The notes: a model not told the origin generated them from the letters alone. A stretch of DNA of 64,000 nt from Monarcha castaneiventris obscurior (GCA_026261815.1 JAMPIT010000437.1:1984001-2048000); one strand, 5' to 3'. Counted from the first letter of the stretch, positions 10,976 through 22,943 are shown. A program made the numbers and translations.

Positions 10976-11556
10976 CTTGATTCTGACCTTAATCAAGGCT
11001 GTAATAAATGAATTAATTAAATTTTATGATCTTGATTTTCAGGGCAGGACTTGGCTGCAGTTGGGGGTCACAGCCCTGATGGGTTTGAAATTCCACTGGG
11101 GCAGCACCAGAACTGTGCTGAGCTCCAAGAGTTTTGGAGGCAGTGCTTGTGTACTTTAAAATCTAATGAAATTAACTTTAATTAATGCATTTTTAGATCA
11201 AGATTTGATGATGCCTCTAAAGGTGGAAATAAAGAGAGGAGGCTCTTTAGGAAAGTTTATTTAGCACAGCGTGGCAGCCTCTGCACCCCAAAGTGGGTGA
11301 CAAATACCCAGGAATTCCTGGTGCAATGCCAAAGGAAATGAAGCCTCGTGGGAGGGAATTGTTGGGAATTTTGGAGCCACTTGGTGCAATTTCCAGGCCA
11401 CGTTAGCCCTGCATCAATTCAAGGCTCTGCCTGTAAAACCAGGCAGCAAAAGAGCCGAGCTGGAGCACGAGGAGCAGCTTGGTAAACAAGAGATTGATGT
11501 GTTTTCCCTGCAGGTTCAGGCTCAGAATGCAAATCGAGCTCGACCCTGCTCTTCAG

Positions 11557-11685
11557 CACAGAATCCCAGCGTGGTTTGGGTTGGGAGGAACCTTAAAGCT
11601 CGTTTTGTTCCACCCCTGCCCAAGACCAGGGTGTTTTGTTCCACACCTTCCACAGACCAAGTTGCCCAGAGCCCCACCAGAGATT
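11557..11685 (-). mobile_element. CR1 LINE 3'-end fragment
   Basis: Begins at a cacagaatcccagcgtggtt tail, the relic of the CR1 3' octamer repeat. It continues 'gggttgggaggaacctt' and ccacccctgccc, ending near gttgcccagagcccca. The original 3' terminus is therefore present and the 5' end truncated. Confidence 0.8.
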
Positions 11686-14291
11686 TATAAAAATAATCTG
11701 TTGTTATATTTCTCTTCCTGTTGCTCTTCTCTAGGTAAAGACTGTTCAGTTTTTGGAAATATTTAAAAGATCTCCCTCAGCTTCATCACCATCAATCCCT
11801 CCAAGCTGCTTTGGGATTCCAGGAAAGGAGCAGCCCTGGTGCCAGGGAGGTTTTTGGAGAAGGACAAATCCTCTGTGAGGGGCTTGGTTTGTGTCTGTGC
11901 TTTCCCAGAAGCCTAAAGAAATAACAGAGACAAAATCAATGTTTCCAAAGTAAAACAACTGCTGGTTGAGGTGCAACTCTCATCATCACCTATAATATTT
12001 GTTTCCATGTGCATAAAGATGGATTCCAGGGAGGTTAATTTTATTTTTTTCCACTATATGCTCATTTTCTTTCTATTCTTCTCAGATCTTTTTGTTTTTC
12101 CTTAAACCCACGTTTTTCTTGCTGCCAGGTGCTTCATTTCTGTCCATACCTGACTGGGCTCAGTGTGGCTCCTGCATAAACCTTCCCATTCTCCTATTCT
12201 CTTTTCTTTTTCATCCACAAACGTAAAATTCAGAATTAGTGGACTTAGATTATTGGGAGTTTAATCCATTATTGGGAGTTTAATCCTGATTGATTTTGCA
12301 ATTAATATTTTCTATTGCTTAGCCCCTCCTCAGAATATAAAAATACTGAAAATTCCACTGCAACAATAATAATTATTCCTCCAATACCATTAAAAAAATT
12401 ATCTTTTTCAACTTCTATTTTCTTTTCTAACCCTGTTTGTTTGTTTTGGATTCCTGTCTGGAACAGGAGTTGTGTTTCTCAGTCCACGTGCAACAGGTTG
12501 TGGATGAGCAAAGGAGAAGACAGTGAGTGAAAGAGTTTGCTCTGTGATCAGGGAAATGATGATAAATAAAAAGATTTCAGGGTTTCCCAGCAGTTGCTGC
12601 TGCAGCTGAGATCATGTGATGAGTGAAAGCAGCTGATGCAGGACAGGATTTTTACCTGACTTTTGTGGTTGAACCAATATTTGCAGTAAATAATCTGCTT
12701 TTTATCCTATGCATGGTTATAGGTGGTTGTAATTATGCTCTTTTTGACCTTAATTTAAAAACAGAACATAAAAGATTGAAGCCAATGAGATAAAAACACT
12801 TCTAAAATCGTGATTAAATATCTGGCCCACGCATAACAAATCTTTTGCTGGTGGAACTCCACACCAGGAGAGGTTACTCAAAGCTGTTGTCCTGGAAGTG
12901 CAGGATTAGGCTTTGCCATAATAATATAGATTTTCCCCTGCTTAATATTGAAGTGAGTCTTTCCTTGCATCCATAGGGATGCTGTTACTCAATCCATGTG
13001 TGCTGCCTCATTTTCCCTAGTGCAGAATTAAGCAAAGCAAATCTCCAGGCTTAAATTTATCCTGCTTTTATGGCTCTACTTTCATTCTGACACAAGAGAA
13101 CACCCTTAACCTTGTATCTCATTCCTGCCCAGAGTATTTGAATTATTTTCCTTTAAATTTCATATTTAAATAATTTTTTTATATTATTAATATAAACGAT
13201 ACAAGAAGAGTTGGAACAAGAGAGCAGAACATTTATTGTGGAATAGATTGGATATAGACATTTTTTTATTGAAAAATTGTAATATAACCACAAAATGCCT
13301 CAAAATCTTGTGCTCTTGAGTTTTCAATGTTTTCCTTGTTTTACTTCGTTTTTAGTGGGGCTCTTCCTTGGTGAACTTGAGGTGATTTTGTGGCTGCTGG
13401 AGGGTTTTGTGCTGTCATTTCCTTGAGGCCATTCCCAGTCATATCCCATGTCCTGCCCAATCTTTCATCCCTCCCATGGAAGTCAGGAAGGGCTTTTCTC
13501 CACGAGAATCAGGATAATTACTGGAGCAAAATTACAGCCCATTATCTGTGGAGTGTCAGAAGGTGGCAGCCAATTTCTGCTGTTTGCTCAGGACGTTGCG
13601 GCTCCTTCTCACTTGGGAAGAACAAACCCCAAAATGAGCTGTAAAGGTAATTTTCAGATTGCCTGTCAGCCCCAAACACATTTTTATCCATCATCACAGT
13701 GACACAGCGGTGACTTCCTCAGCATTTTATGCTTAATTTGCATAACCCACAGCACCCAGACTTTCTGGAGACTTCAGAGCAACTTTTCCACGTCAGAATT
13801 AAATTCCACATAATTTATTTCCACGTAGAATTCACAGGAAAAATAGATTAAACATAGATTAAACAAAGGCTAAAAAGTTTACTGTTGTTGACTCATGATC
13901 TGAACTCCTCATAGTGCTGCTGCACAGTTTGGGAACAGCTTTCCATCAAAATGAAAAGAAATGCCATAAACTAAAACTTCTCCTCAAATAAAGCATCCTG
14001 CTATTATTTTATGCCTCTTAGATCTGGGACTGGGGTAGTAAATACTTGGCAATAGGGTTTTTAGAGGTTTTGGTGGCTTGGGGTTTGATGCCTGGTTAAA
14101 TGAGAGTTTTATCTTTGCCAGATAAGGGTGACTGCATTTATCACACATTGTCCTGCTGTATGTCCTAGGCAGAAAAAATAAATGTTTAGCTCTCCAGACT
14201 TGCAAATTGAGTTTATTTGGTGCTAAAGAACTCGGATGACTTTTACCTCATGAAAAATTCCCAGTAAGGCCTTCTAAAAGGAAGTCCCACA
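11686..14291. other. Unique AT-rich non-coding DNA
   Basis: No exon or interspersed repeat recognised. It contains a 19-bp tandem pair at 12249-12286 and AT-rich inverted-repeat sequence near 13160-13195. Open frames are short and have no recognisable domains. Confidence 0.5.
12249..12286. repeat. 19-bp perfect tandem duplication
   Basis: attattgggagtttaatcc occurs twice in direct contact (12249-12267 and 12268-12286) without differences. Confidence 0.92.
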
Positions 14292-14876
14292 GGAAAAAAT
14301 TTAAATTATTTATTTACTTATTTACTACTTCTTCAAATCATATCAATACAATGACAAAGAAGGTAAAATCTTAATTATCTCGAGGGTTTTTTTTTGGGGG
14401 GGGGAAGGATTAAGAGTTGTAATTTCTATTTATATTTGAACAGGATGCGGCCTACACTAGCAAAACCAGGCCCCTGATTGATGGGAAAGCAGGAAAAAAA
14501 TATCAATTATTTATTTGCTTTTTTACTACTTCTTCAAATGATATCAATACAACGACAAAGAGGGTAAAATCTTAATAAGGTTGTGTTTTATTGGGGGGGA
14601 AAAAGGGATTAAGAGTTGTAACTTTTATTGAGTGGAACACGGCCTACGCTGGCAACACCAGGCCTGTGATTGATGGCAAGGCAGGAAAAAAAATAAATTA
14701 TTTATTTACTTCTTTACGACTTCTCCAAATGATATCAATACAATGACAAAGAGGGTAAAATCTTAATAATCTTGTGTTTTACTGGGGGGAAAAACACAAG
14801 ATTGTAACTTTTAGTGAGATTTGAGTGGAATGCGGCCTACGCTGGCGAAACCAGGCCTGTGATTGATGGGAAAGCA
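14292..14876. repeat. ~195-bp tandem repeat, 3 diverged units
   Basis: Three head-to-tail units start near 14292, 14491 and 14683. Each carries, in order, an A-run with ttatttattt, the block actacttct then caaatgatatcaatac, 'gacaaagagggtaaaatctt', a G-rich ggggggaaaa stretch, gattaagagttgtaa, and the block gcggcctacgctggc followed by ccaggcctgtgattgatggg. Units differ by substitutions and small indels, so the array is older than the 43-bp and 139-bp arrays in this window. It is satellite-like in period. No open frame runs through it. I do not recognise the family. Confidence 0.9.
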
Positions 14877-16504
14877 GGAATGGTCAGTCCAAAAGGAAAA
14901 AGCTGAAGGAAAAGTAAAATAAAAATGAGAATGGATATTTAAAAATGAGAAATAAAAGATAAGAATAGGCAACTAAAGGAAGAGAACAGTGGTGGTGTGC
15001 TCAGTTAATCCTGAAACAAGAGGTGGTGCTGCCTTCCTTCCTGCTCTGTTTTAGGGGGAAGACTTGGAAGGGAAGGAGGAAGATGAGTTAATCCTCAAAA
15101 GGACATCTCTGGGAGTGATTCGTGCCAAAAAATCTGCTTTGGAGAATTCATTTTCATGTTATTTGGATGTATAAAGGGGCAATTAATGATAAGAGTCTAA
15201 TTGGGCTTTAGTCTGAGCTGGACTGGGATGGTTGATCCCAAGGGGACACTCAGGGGAAGTGTTACACAAAGCACTGCTATTACGGTTTTGAGTTTCTGTA
15301 GCACCAACTAGAAACACTTCATTTTTTATTGTGGAATACGAAAAATTCACTCAGTGACCAGAAATACTCAATTTTAGAACAACTGGGGTTTCTCTAAAGG
15401 CACATCAAAGCTGCTGTGAGGGGAGGGCTCGGGGAAATACAGAGTTGAGTTTCCCGCCTGGAGTTTTTGTGTGATAATAAAGGTGAAAACGGGAAAAATG
15501 TTCTCATCTATCACAAGAAGAGTAAAATTTACCCTTCTCAGAGGAGATGTTAAGTTTTCTTCTCCATCAACCCTCGGTAGGGCAGGAGCTGAAGATGCTC
15601 AGCAGGAGCTGTGACCTTACAAGCCCCAGGAATTTGTTGCAGGTGAAGCGAGGGGAGGTTTGGATCCCAGACACTGAACCATTCCCCATGGAAGGAACAT
15701 TTGGGTTTAACAAACACCTCAGACTCTGCTTTCCCTTTGCCCCTGCTCATTAATCGTGACCCAGCAGCTTTTCCTCCATCATCTCTCTCTTCTCCTGCTT
15801 AAAAGAGATTTTTTTTTGGTAATTACGAGGGACAAAGCTCGTTACAGGCTGAGCAAGGGAAGTGCTGTTCCAGGAATGTTCCTTCTTAGAGCTGAATTTC
15901 TTCCAAAGAGAGGTGACATGCATGACCTGTGAAGCGCATCTAAGAAAATTAGTAACTTTTAGAAGGAAAAAGTGACTTGTTTTCCACATAATATTTTAAA
16001 TTTTAATAAAAAATCCCCTTACAAATAATAATGGCTGGCAAATGGGCTGTATATATTTATTTTAGAGAAAAGAATAAGGTTTGCTGCTTGGTTATTGAGT
16101 GCCAAGACCCAATTATTTGATAAATAAAAAAGAATTTTAATACTGGATCAGTACTGAATGTCAGTGTTTAGTCTTTGCAGTGGCCTCTTGAATTATTCTG
16201 ATTAATCACCCTTTTCTTTTTTCTCTTGAATTACCTTATGATTATTTTTTAAAAACCATTGGTGGTCTCAGATCTTTCCTTCCATTAGAAGCAGTTTATC
16301 ACTTTTATGGATTCCAAAGGAAATTCTCACCTTTTTAAGGTGGAGGTGCTAAAATCTATTGGAAATTTGGAATTTTCCTTCAAGTGTTGCCTCAGTGCAA
16401 AGATCTTTTCCATTATTTCAGGGAATAGCCCAGAGACAGGAAAAGATTTGCTGAAATAATTTGCTTGGTTTTAGGGAAAACCTGGATCTACTGAAATTTT
16501 CTGC
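14877..16504. other. Unique AT-rich non-coding DNA
   Basis: No exon or interspersed repeat recognised. The short overlapping frames at 15547-15753 (+) and 15550-15750 (-) are mutual shadows. Confidence 0.5.
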
Positions 16505-16572
16505 TTGGTTAATGGTTGGGCTTGAGGAATTTGGGGATTTTTCCAACCGTAAGGATTCTGAAATTCTATGAT
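16505..16572 (+). mobile_element. CR1 LINE 3' tail
   Basis: gttgggcttgaggaatttgg, then 'ttttccaacc' and gattctgaaattctatgatc match the sense 3' end of CR1, including its terminal attctatg repeat. The piece is short, so its subfamily cannot be assigned. Confidence 0.75.
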
Positions 16573-18539
16573 CATGACTTAATGAATTTTACAAGGGTCC
16601 TGTTGCATTTTGAATTTTGCACTGGGATGGGTCATGAATTGTGGTGTTTTGTAACCTTTTAAGTGAATATTCCATTGGAATGTTTTATGGCAATATCCCA
16701 TTTGATTATTACCGAAATGCAGTGCTAAAATCTGAGAAATTTTGTGTTTATCCAAACTCTTGCAAGAGTTTGCTTTTCCTCTGGGAGATGAACCTGTTCA
16801 TACCTATTTCACTTCCTTCATTTTCAGGGCATTTTTCTTTTCTGCAGGAACTCTTTTTGAGGAGTTTAATTAAGTTTAGATGCAGAAAATTTTTCTTCTT
16901 CTCTTTTTCTTTTTGAGGTCCAGATGGGGAATAAAAATGTGATCTCCTGAGATCTTACTCACACAAAATACTCAAATACTGGGAAAAAAATAAAGATTAA
17001 TTTCTGTTTCACATCCTCAGACCCTTTAAACCTAAATGGTGGTGTGAGACCCCAATTAGAACCACTTAGGAGAAACTCCTGGGGGTGGAAATGTCTTTTC
17101 TGTGGAAAATGAAGCAAAATACAACTTGGAAGCGTTTTGGAATTGGGGTTTTATTGTATTCATAAGAAAATAGTGAATGTCACATTTGAAATTGCCACTC
17201 ATTTAAAGACTTTTTGGGGCTTTTTATGTTCTTAGGAATTAAATATATTTGAATGAAAATCCAGTTGTTGCCAAATCTTACCAGCTTTTCCAAGCAGAAC
17301 CACGGATTTGCCTCTGCAGAGAAAGGAGAAATAAAATCGTTGAACTTGAGGTCCTGGAAAAAAAAATCTGCTCCAGAATTCTGCACTTTTTCCTTGCAGT
17401 GATTTTTTTCAGGCCATCAGTTTCTGCCTGCTCCGTGATGAGATGAAGAGACCACGATGACAAATTCCAAGGCTCAGTCCAAATAAATCAGTTTATCTGG
17501 ACTGTGTAATTGGGAGATGTCTCCCTTCTGAAGGATGGCAGGCAGTGATTGAGGTACTGATCATAAATAAACCTGGCAAACTGAGTTCTGTGATTTTCCT
17601 GCACTCCTGAATGCCCAAGGAGCAGCATCCAGGCTTGGACAACTCCCTTCGGATTGAGGGCTGGATCTTATTCCAGTTTTGTTCACTGCTGATTTTTCCT
17701 CTTCCTGAATTAATTTTGAGATGTCACCCATGCCCTGCTTGCCTAGGAAACGTTCAGGGAAAGAGAAATAAAGGATATTTTACTGCTGCACAGTGTGGAA
17801 CTGTGTGAAAAGGGATTTCCTTTGCTTTAAAAGCTGGATTCCTCCAAAAACCTCTGGACGAGAAAGGCCACATAATCCTCTCTCTGCACCAGGGGATATG
17901 CAGAATTTAAATTTGCTGCAACATAAACCCCCTGTCATTCCTACAGATTTGGTTACAAATAAATAAGGGAAATACTCTTATTTTTCCTTCATCCAGGGAG
18001 CAGCACTGTGATATCCTGCATTAATTTTACATAAAATACAAGTTGAAGGTGCTTGGGTAATTTCCTTGGAAAAATAAATAGCATTTTCTAGTGGTAACAG
18101 GAGATAGGCTCTGGGTAATCCATTTCCTTGTTATTTTGTCTCATATTTTATGGGCATGAGATAAAATTGAATTAATCTTTGTTAAAAGATGACCTTTGCA
18201 ATAGGCTCCCTGCTGAGTGGTTTAATTATTGGAGTGGGTATTCCCAGCTTGAGAGCCAGGAAACATTGATTTGCTTGGAGTGTATCAAAGAGAGTGGGGC
18301 AAATTCCTGCCTGGTGCTGCCTCAGTGAAGTCAGAGCCACTTCTGGAAAAGGAAATACTGGAAATATCCATTTGGGAATGCCTGTTATGCCCAGGGGACT
18401 CTGCTGGAAAATGTCTCATCATCATGTTATAGTAGTGGGAATTTTGCTGTAGAAATGTTGTTGTTTTGGTTTTTTTTGGTTGGTCTTTTTCCTAAAAATG
18501 CTTTTAGTTTCTTTAAATAAAATGGATTTAGTCCATTTA
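16573..18539. other. Unique AT-rich non-coding DNA
   Basis: Nothing recognised beyond short chance open frames and homopolymer runs (for example 17359-17367). Confidence 0.5.
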
Positions 18540-18757
18540 GATTGGATGTTAGGAAGGAATTCCTGGCTGGGAGGGTGGGCAGGCCCTGGCACAGGGTGCC
18601 CAGAGAAGCTGTGGCTGCCCCTGGATCCCTGGCAGTGCCCAAGGCCAGGCTGGATTGGGATTTGAGCAGCCTGGGACAGTGGGAGGTGTCCCTGCCATGG
18701 CAAGGGTGGCACTGGATGAGTTTTAAGATCACTTCCTTCCAACCCAAACTGTTATTT
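18540..18757 (+). mobile_element. CR1 LINE 3'-end fragment
   Basis: Sense-orientation CR1 3' end: ggatgttaggaaggaattcc, ggcacagggtgcccagagaa, gctgtggctgccc, aaggccaggctgga, gggaggtgtccctgcc, and a final tcacttccttccaacccaaa. A 14-bp ctggatccctggca variant is shared with the copies at 57376 and 59657, pointing to one subfamily. The terminal octamer repeats are eroded to gttatttgattg. Confidence 0.9.
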
Positions 18758-19189
18758 GATTGAAAAACCCCAATAACTGAGCAATGTGTTCCTTTATCAG
18801 AGAGCTGGAGATTTTAGACCACCCTTGGAGTTAAAACACCCCAGAAACTTACATATAAATGTGTCAGTATCCCCCCACAGCCAATTTTTCCCCTCTGAAT
18901 GGTGTAAATCAAGAATTTTCACCTCAGACTGTGGTCCCTGCTCACCTAAAAGACGCCACGGCAGTTTTTTCCCCAGTGATCCTTCCCCATGGATCTGGGC
19001 AGTGCAGATCCCTCCTGCCTGCAGAAACAGGCAAACCTAATTTAGTCTCCACAGACTGAATCCTGGAGCAGGGTTTCCGAGGAGCCAATTATTAGTTAAA
19101 CAGGGGATAATTGGATTTAATAGGAAAACTGTGCAGGGCCTCAGAAGCAGAGCAAAGCCCCGAGAACAATGGGCTGTGTGGAAAGAGGG

Positions 19190-19460
19190 CAGCTGTCAGT
19201 GGAGCTCTCAGGGATTGGTGTTGGACCAATATTAGTTCATATTTTCCTTAATGACTTTGGCACCAAAAGTCAAAACGTGCTAATGGAATTTGCTGATGCC
19301 ACAAAACTGGGAGATAGTGTCAGCACTGAGGAGGATGGGATTAATTAGGCAGGATTAGATGACCTCCAAGCCTAGAATAATAGAATTAGGGGAAAATTGA
19401 GTAGTGCAAGCTCAGGGTCGTGTCCTGAAGAATAATGAGCTGAATTCCATCAGCAACAAC
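19190..19460 (+). pseudogene. Decayed LINE (CR1-like) reverse-transcriptase fragment
   Basis: The sequence follows the order of the CR1 ORF2 region around the catalytic box: tctcagggattggtgttgga, then cttaatgactttgg, then aatttgctgatgccacaaaa followed by ctggg. One frame of the last block reads EFADATKLGD, a decayed form of the FADDTKLG motif that carries two catalytic aspartates in this family; the second is changed to alanine. In-frame stops and frame shifts separate the blocks, so no enzyme can be made. The later 'gtagtgcaagctcagggt' matches the segment that follows in CR1. It is older than the 3'-end fragments elsewhere in the window. The exact LINE family is uncertain. Confidence 0.65.
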
Positions 19461-20751
19461 AGGAGGAGTCGGACCTTTGGGGCTTTTCCTGGATCATAGG
19501 AAGTTTTTGACCCGTTAATGGGATGCAGAGCACGGTGCAAGGGGCTGTCGAGTTCCCAGCCAAAATCTGTCTGGGATTGTGGTTACCTGTGCTCAGGGAA
19601 AACCCATCTAGGGCTGCAACAGATGCTTGGAAAAGCTGCTGGGGGCGCCAGGGCTGGCCCCTCTGGAGGCTGGAGCAGCTCTGCTTGTTGAGCTGAGCAA
19701 AATGAGAGCAGGGAAGGGATGGGGTTGCTCTCTGTGAGGGCATTGGGGGATAAATGAAGGGGGGAAAGCTGTTCAGGTGATGTTTTTGTGGGCTGGACAA
19801 GGTGGTGTAAGCCAGGTTTGAATGAATTAAGGCTGCAAATTAATGGAAGGTTTGGAGCTGCAGGTGGACTGGGAATACTGGGCAAGAAACTTGAAAATTT
19901 TATGAGGGCCAGGGCTGATAAATGGTGAAGGTTCCAGCTGCTGGTGGGGATGCCCAGGAGCACTTCCAGCGCTCTCTTCCCAACAGTGCAGAGCTCAGCT
20001 CACTGGCATCCATCTGCATTCCATGTTTGCCTTAAAAATAACTTCCAGCCATGTCCACAAAACCAGTTTGAGGAGCTGCTGGTGCCCACAGAGGTCTAAC
20101 ACCAGTGTGGGGAGAGACCACGGCTGAATTTGTGCATCCAGAGCCTTGTGGGCCCCTTGCAGAGACCAAATTCTGAATGGATGCCTGGCTGGCACCTGTG
20201 GGGCAGATATTTATTTTGTAACTTCTTTAACAGCTGATTTGCTGTAAACTTCTCATTTTTGGGGCACACAGGGAGGGGAGGTGGGCGGGGAAGGTTCATC
20301 TTGAGGGCAGTGGTTGTTTTGGGGAGGAAATCGGTAGATTTTTGTGGTTATAGAAGAAAATAGGGAAGCAGCAGAGAGTTTTTGGGCTGCTCAGGCACGC
20401 TGCAGGATTAGGACACATTCCAAAGAAATGCCAGGTGGTTTTTTTGGCCATATCTGGAGCCAGGCTCATCCCTGTCTGCCCTTGCCAAGCGTGGCTGTCC
20501 ATGCCTAGGTGTCACAGTGAGGGACAACGTGCTGTGCCTGCCTCAGTGGCACTGATTGCTGTCCCTGTGCTCTGGGACTCCCAGCCCTGCTCTGGCACAC
20601 TTGGAGAGCCCAAATCCTCAAATTAAAACGATGAGAGACAAATCCAATTAGGAATGTGTTGCCAGCTCGCCAGTCCCATCCATTCTGCAGCTGAAAGCTG
20701 CGTTTTCTGTCTCGTCCACACTCATCTGTCTCAACAACAGCAAGGTACAGG
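19461..20751. other. Unique DNA of higher GC, with a G-quadruplex motif
   Basis: No exon chain or interspersed repeat recognised. Overlapping open frames on the minus strand (19450-19800 and 19583-19963) are in different frames and have no domain. The G4 motif is listed separately. Confidence 0.45.
20271..20290 (+). other. Putative G-quadruplex motif
   Basis: GGGAGGGGAGGTGGGCGGGG has four runs of at least three G with loops of about 1, 4 and 1 bases, preceded by another GGGG at 20261. Short loops predict a stable intramolecular quadruplex. Confidence 0.7.
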
Positions 20752-20890
20752 AACAGAATTCCCAGAATCCCAGAATATTTGGGGTTGGAAGGGACCTCTG
20801 GAAATCGTGTTTCAATCCCCTTTCTGAGGCAGGGTCACCTGCAGCAGGTGATGAATCCAGGTGGGTTTGGAATATCTCCAGAGTGGGAGT
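20752..20890 (-). mobile_element. CR1 LINE 3'-end fragment (different subfamily)
   Basis: aattcccagaatcccagaat is the octamer-repeat tail. It is followed by 'ggttggaagggacctctgga', aggcagggtcacctgcagca and gggtttggaatatctccaga. The gcagggtcacc...atatctcc signature distinguishes this copy from the gccatgggcaggg type at 38487 and 46912. Confidence 0.85.
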
Positions 20891-20891
20891 G

Positions 20892-20994
20892 GGAAACAGC
20901 CAATTGTAAATAACTCCTTTATTTTTAGTGGAGTGGAATAATAAGATGCACCTCTCAACATGGCCTTTGGGTGTCTTCAAATAATCTTTTTTTT
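20892..20994 (+). repeat. Dispersed ~100-bp direct repeat, copy 1
   Basis: This sequence recurs at 24251-24354 in the same orientation with about eight differences. Shared core: taaataactcctttattttt, agtggagtggaataataaga, gggtgtcttcaaataat and a T-run. It abuts the end of a CR1 fragment at this locus only. The family is not recognised. Confidence 0.88.
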
Positions 20995-22015
20995 GTCAAA
21001 CCTCCTGGCTGCCTGACTTGAAAGCTTTGGAAAATTCTTTGGCCTTTAAATTGTCCCCTGAGACCCACCATCAATAGAGAGGGACAGGCAGGAGCAACAC
21101 ATCCACTGTTCCTGCCCCATGCTGGGTGTTGAAGGAGTTTTGGGAGCACCTGGGCTCCCAAACATTGTTTGTTTGCCTCACAAAATGAATTTCTCTGCTG
21201 CTGAGGCAGTGTCAGGAGCGAGTATAACAAGGCAAACACCCATTTCCCTGCTTGGCAGCCATTTCCTGAGGAAAACCTGCGAGTCTTGGCCTTTCCCGAA
21301 TAAAACCACTCACAACCCTGTTTTGAAGTGCTTTAAAATTATTAGTTTATTATTTCAGTGTAATTACATTCCGAGCCCAGCACTTTCCAGAAGGAGTTGT
21401 GGCTCTGCTCTCACAAGTAGGTATTATTTGCGTTATGTAATTGTAGAGCTTCGGTTGCCGTGGCAACAGGACACAGTTTTAAATTTAGAAACTAATTTGT
21501 TTTCTGTCACTTTGCTCTTTACTGTTAAGGAGACAAGCTGTTTGCTATTAAATAAAACTCAAAAAGAAGGGGAGATTAAACGTGGATAAAAATATAATGT
21601 AGAAAATATCGTGTAGCATTCACTCGGAGATGAAGGAGAAAGCACTGGCAAGGCCAGGAGGGAAATTCCTCTGTTCCTTCAGAATTCAGGGGAAATTTTT
21701 GTGCTGCTGAAGGGGATATTTGATGAAATCCAGTGGGGCTGCTGCTGCAAAGGCCTAGGAGGCCAGGAATCCCAGATTCCTGAGGTTATAATCCCATTTT
21801 TACCACTGGTTTTGCTCTCTGCAGCACTGTTTTACAGTTCTCTACAATACAGCCTCCCTGGGCACTTGGCCTCTTTAATTTGGGGTTAAAATAGTGACAA
21901 TATGCAAGTTACTGGATTAAGTTATGGAATTAAGCAGCTGAAACTCTCCAGGTGAGCTTTAGCTCTCTTCCCTACAAGGAATTTCCTTGTGTTTCCCTCA
22001 TGAGGGATTTCCTGG
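20995..22015. other. Unique DNA with an X-box-like palindrome
   Basis: No exon recognised. The stretch 21330-21610 is AT-rich and contains an RFX X-box-like motif at 21454-21467. The 156-codon open frame at 21119-21589 has no domain and is within chance length. Confidence 0.45.
21454..21467. promoter_or_regulatory. RFX X-box-like motif
   Basis: GTTGCCGTGGCAAC matches the X-box consensus GTNRCC-N(0-3)-RGYAAC bound by RFX winged-helix factors. It is a near-perfect palindrome (12 of 14 positions). No gene start is visible nearby, so a distal element is the only plausible role. Binding is inferred from the motif alone. Confidence 0.45.
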
Positions 22016-22260
22016 TGTCTGTCTAACCTGTCCTTGAACTGCTCCTGATGGAGATCCCTGAATAATCTCTTCCTCTGATCAGCTCTCCTCAGTTATAGAG
22101 GGAAAAAAAAAATCACATTTCCTGGTTAAATCTCCTCTGCTTCTGTTTAAGCCCCTTTCTCTTGTACCATTCCCAAAGGACTTGTCCTTTTTCCTTTATT
22201 GAAGGAGCTTTTCCTGTCTCAAGGCTTCTCTTGGGCCCCTTGAGGGTGTGTGGGTGCAGG
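22016..22260 (-). mobile_element. Old CR1/L3-like LINE fragment, strongly decayed
   Basis: The order of words, gtctaacctgtccttgaact, gatggagatccctgaataat, a later 'ctgtttaagccc' and tcttgtaccattcc, follows the minus-orientation 3' region of older amniote CR1-type LINEs. Those carry a spaced 'gatggagattcc' and 'tttaagcccattgcttcttg'. Identity is low, so this call is tentative. Confidence 0.4.
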
Positions 22261-22444
22261 AAACACCAAAATTTGTGGTTAAATGAAAAGCAGAGGAACA
22301 GAATTCCTTGGCAGTAGCAGGGCCACCAGTCCGGTGTGCAAACCAAATTGAAAAAAAACCTTAAATTTTTTGTTTTGACCTGTGAGTGACTCAGATGCCT
22401 TCTTGAGCCTAAATACAAATGCAAAGATGGCACAGTTCTAATTT

Positions 22445-22488
22445 TAAATTAGATAAATTTATCTATTTATATATATTTATCTAATTTA
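22445..22488. other. Inverted repeat, 14-bp stem
   Basis: taaattagataaat (22445-22458) and atttatctaattta (22475-22488) are exact reverse complements, separated by 16 AT-rich bases. Not accompanied by a T-run or transcription-unit signals. Confidence 0.85.
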
Positions 22489-22943
22489 TAATTTACAAAT
22501 GAGGTAAAGAGGAGGTGGGGTCATTTTGTTGGACGATTTAGTTTAGACTGTTGGATTATTAAAAAAAGAAGGAAAATAAACGATGAAAAAGGAAGCACTC
22601 AAAAGTACTGGTCAGTGTTAGTGAGGCAACATCTCTGGTAATTCAGCCTGGATTTTTGGGATGTTTCTGTGTTATTACATTTTGTGTCAGGATGTTTTAT
22701 AATCTACATTGAAGTAGGCAAGATCACAAAATCAGAGTGAAAATCTCGGTGCTCAGAACTTCCCGGTGAGGTCAGCAGAGGATTCCTCAGGTGGGAATCA
22801 CCTCTCAGTGCCTGGCTGAGCACAGACACTTTCCCAGCTCTGTTAGAAGTTCAGGAATCCTGCATTTATCACAGCAGCTCCCTGGAGTGGATTTTGTCTC
22901 ATGGGTTGTGTGTGAGCTCTGCTCCAATTGCCTGGGAAATCGT

